Origin: Lentimicrobium sp.
Lineage (GTDB): Bacteria > Bacteroidota > Bacteroidia > Bacteroidales > Lentimicrobiaceae
Reading direction: 5' to 3'
Length of the DNA stretch: 64,000 nucleotides
Assembly (NCBI GenBank): GCA_024709105.1
Contig: JANJXJ010000047.1
Coordinates: forward strand, 1 to 64,000
This document shows, in pieces, positions 62,344-64,000 of this stretch; within the stretch, counting starts at the first letter, position 1; the number at the start of each line of letters is the position of its first letter. The position numbers and the translations under genes were made by a program. The notes beneath the pieces were generated by a model. It was given only the letters and a program-made list of their open reading frames with translations. It made no database searches and was not told the DNA's origin.

Positions 62344-63102
62344 TCAACTGGAAATCGCACGCACTACTTTTTCTACATTCTGATTTTCAGCCATTCTGAT
62401 TGATTTGATGAGAAACTTAATCAGTTTTCCGGTGGGAAAAGTCAATTGAATTCCCAGGTTTGATATTGTTTTATCTCTGGCAGCCAAAGTCTTAGGTGTG
62501 GGGCTATGAGAATATTGGTTGGCAAATTGCCAGGCTCCTTCTCTTGCCAGCTCAATGCTGAAGTTAACAAGCAGAGTATCAGAGTTTCCGCCCAATCTAT
62601 CCAAAAGTCCAAGCAAAGGGGAAACACCTGTTATTTTATTTTGAACTTCATCAGACATTTCAGATAACAATCTGTTGATGGCATTAAAGTCGTTATGAAT
62701 TGCTGTTAACTCCTTATTCTTCATGGTTTCAGAGGCAGCAATTCCCAGGTCAAGGTTTATATGGGCATTCATGCCCAGCAATAAATGCTGAAGAATCAAC
62801 AGAGATTTGTTGCCAGCCTCAAAAGCAACTCTCCAGCTGCTTGTTAGCGGCCTGCCATTTCTGAAAGCGATATATGCATCAATATATCTGTTGGCAAAAA
62901 CAACATCCAGAAATTCCATACGCAAATTGTCTTCAAATTCCTGATTAAGAATACCTTGTTTTACTCTGCGCGTTACTTTAAGGTACAATGCCGGAAAATA
63001 TGCGAGTTTACTTTTGCGCCTGATTTCCCCGGCAACTATGGCGTCAAGCACATCAATAACTTCGTCAATACTGTTAGCAGTTTTAATCATAAGCGTTTTC
63101 AT
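62344..63102 (-). CDS. DUF5995 family protein
   Basis: A 252-residue helical protein. It shows MKTLMIKTANSIDEVIDVLD followed by AYFPALYLKVTRRVKQGI, MEFLDVVFANRYIDAYIAFR and the conserved block LQHLLLGMNAHINLDLGIA, which I recognise as DUF5995 from memory. His and Asn in the last block (HxxxGMNAHINLDLG) could form a metal or catalytic site. Function unknown. Its start region lies only about 60 nt from the divergent promoter at 63164, so the two may be coordinated. Confidence 0.8.
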   Translation of the reverse strand: MKTLMIKTANSIDEVIDVLDAIVAGEIRRKSKLAYFPALYLKVTRRVKQGILNQEFEDNLRMEFLDVVFANRYIDAYIAFRNGRPLTSSWRVAFEAGNKSLLILQHLLLGMNAHINLDLGIAASETMKNKELTAIHNDFNAINRLLSEMSDEVQNKITGVSPLLGLLDRLGGNSDTLLVNFSIELAREGAWQFANQYSHSPTPKTLAARDKTISNLGIQLTFPTGKLIKFLIKSIRMAENQNVEKVVRAISS

Positions 63103-63142
63103 TTATTTAAATATCAGTCAATTACAACAGACTTAAAAAGTT

Positions 63143-63178
63143 TTTGCGGCAAAACAAAATCCATATCTTTGCCGCAAA
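63143..63178 (+). promoter_or_regulatory. Promoter with two palindromic 11-mers overlapping the -33 and -7 elements
   Basis: TTTGCGGCAAA (63143-63153) and TTTGCCGCAAA (63168-63178) are perfect inverted copies and each is itself palindromic (TTTGC-S-GCAAA), centred 25 bp apart. The TTTG of each copy coincides with the -33 TTTG (63143-63146) and the end of the -7 TATCTTTG (63164-63171). A dimer bound at each site would block both elements, so this is a plausible operator; direct evidence is lacking. Confidence 0.6.
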
Positions 63179-63209
63179 ATTGAATTTGCAGGTTTAAATA
63201 TTTGTCCAT

Positions 63210-63260
63210 ATGCACATTGTTGATGCCAATTGCATCAAACATTACAGAGCCGGCTTATAA
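63210..63260 (+). other. Possible 16-codon leader ORF
   Basis: ATG...TAA encoding MHIVDANCIKHYRAGL, within the approximately 110-nt leader of the membrane-protein gene and ending 30 nt before its ATG. It could be a regulatory leader peptide or chance. Confidence 0.2.
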
Positions 63261-63290
63261 AACTTGTAAAACCACCAATCCAATACACAA

Positions 63291-63977
63291 ATGAAACGCA
63301 TTGACCTCTACTTTGTTTCCGGCCTTATTCTGTTCTTTCTGCCATTTTTTATTTTTGACCAGGTTTATAATGCTTACAACAGCTTCAACAGCGATCACGG
63401 AATGATTATGAGCTTCATAAAATTCGCTGTTTTGGCAACGCTGGGTGAAGTGATAGGATTGCGCATAAAAACCGGCAAATACAATACACCGGGATTTGGA
63501 ATTCTGCCCAGGGCTATTGTATGGGGATTTCTTGGACTAACCATAAAACTTGCATTTGTCATTTTCAGCAGTGGAACAGTTTCATTTCTGGCATACATGG
63601 GTATGGAAAATGCATCAGAGGTCATTCGCGGAGGATTTAGCCTTCAAAAATTATTTGTAGCTTTCTGCATCAGTGTTTTTATGAATTCAATTTACGCTCC
63701 GGTAATGATGACATTACATAAAATTACTGATACACACATACTTAACACCGGTGGTACTGTAAAGGGGTTATTTACTCCCATTGACTTCAGAGGAATAATT
63801 TCACGATTAAATTGGGATGTACAATGGAGTTTTGTATTTAAAAAGACAATTCCTTTTTTCTGGTATCCTGCACATACCATCACATTCCTGTTGCCAACAG
63901 ATTTTCAGGTTCTTTTCGCAGCACTTCTGGGTATTGCTCTGGGTTTGATTCTGGCGTTGGCATCAATGAAAAAGTAG
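63291..63977 (+). CDS. Integral membrane protein (Mpv17/PMP22-like topology)
   Basis: A 228-residue membrane protein with about five hydrophobic helices (residues 6-25, 40-58, 74-96, 115-138 and 195-225). The C-terminal FWYPAHTITFLLPTDFQVLF has the W/P-P/A-x-x-x-x-x-F-x-x-P spacing of Mpv17/PMP22 proteins, a weak similarity. Function unknown. It is probably complete: its stop at 63977 is followed by the window end. The promoter carries two palindromic 11-mers. Confidence 0.7.
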   Translation: MKRIDLYFVSGLILFFLPFFIFDQVYNAYNSFNSDHGMIMSFIKFAVLATLGEVIGLRIKTGKYNTPGFGILPRAIVWGFLGLTIKLAFVIFSSGTVSFLAYMGMENASEVIRGGFSLQKLFVAFCISVFMNSIYAPVMMTLHKITDTHILNTGGTVKGLFTPIDFRGIISRLNWDVQWSFVFKKTIPFFWYPAHTITFLLPTDFQVLFAALLGIALGLILALASMKK

Positions 63978-64000
63978 ATTTTTTTTTGAGAAGTTTCCTT

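Noticed and set aside
1-64000. tRNA, CRISPR arrays, prophage or transposase genes
   Set aside because: No cloverleaf T-loop sequences, direct-repeat arrays, integrase modules beyond XerD, or transposase motifs were seen on a manual read; a weak tRNA could have been missed.

Overview
The window is a chromosomal segment of a Bacteroidota bacterium, most likely Bacteroidales-like and environmental. The evidence is: at least two dozen exact TAnnTTTG promoter -7 elements (the Bacteroidetes sigma-70 consensus) ahead of genes on both strands; almost no Shine-Dalgarno sequences; a type IX secretion C-terminal domain; the rpmG-DUF4295-ftsY-rimO cluster; and several families largely confined to the phylum (serA with DUF1015, DUF5995, DUF1573 and the fused E1 alpha/beta). 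No tRNA, rRNA, CRISPR array, prophage or insertion sequence was recognised. Most genes are housekeeping, with a few accessory islets.

Layout. 1-6.8 kb: a hybrid histidine kinase, then leftward serA, a four-helix-bundle (S23-like) gene, DUF1015 and a 58-residue helix-turn-helix protein, plus a class II aldolase. 7-11 kb: an outer-membrane barrel protein, a T9SS-secreted protein with two orphan copies of its 3' end in tandem (190-bp period), a secreted endonuclease/phosphatase-fold protein and cutC. 11-17.3 kb: an SDR, xerD, rpmG-DUF4295-ftsY-rimO and a MORN-like protein. 17.4-25.2 kb: a thioesterase, a KamA-like radical SAM enzyme, a NUDIX CoA-pyrophosphatase-like protein, YceI, a rubrerythrin homologue with a broken diiron site, glutathione peroxidase, an MFS transporter and a thioredoxin-like protein. 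25.2-34.9 kb: a fused 2-oxoacid dehydrogenase E1, clpS, an M48 lipoprotein, nfeD-floA, a Rel-type ppGpp synthetase with a lost hydrolase HD pair, an unidentified structured RNA of about 315 nt with its own promoter and terminator, and three small uncharacterised genes. 35-49 kb: glgB, a TPR protein, gyrA, clpC, mpl, a metallo-beta-lactamase-fold protein with cysH, a stand-alone CBM48 protein and an FtsX-like permease. 49-64 kb: namZ, an aminotransferase, DUF1573, a FakA-DegV fusion, a DUF1295 membrane protein, ADP-forming acyl-CoA synthetase, an SGNH lipoprotein, a C69 dipeptidase, a nucleoid-associated protein, DUF5995 and a membrane protein behind a promoter carrying two copies of a palindromic 11-mer.

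Functional threads: redox and oxidative defence (rubrerythrin homologue, glutathione peroxidase, thioredoxin, YceI); envelope and murein turnover (mpl, namZ, M48, floA/nfeD, T9SS cargo); proteolysis (clpS, clpC); stringent response (Rel); glycogen (glgB, CBM48); amino-acid and sulfur metabolism (serA, aminotransferase, APS reductase, KamA, E1, acyl-CoA synthetase).

The strongest candidates for something new are the structured RNA at about 33.03-33.35 kb, the rubrerythrin homologue whose residues 53, 128 and 131 are no longer metal ligands, the tandem orphan T9SS tails, and a set of promoters placed so that the mRNAs should be leaderless. Domain assignments are from sequence reading alone; no database search was run.
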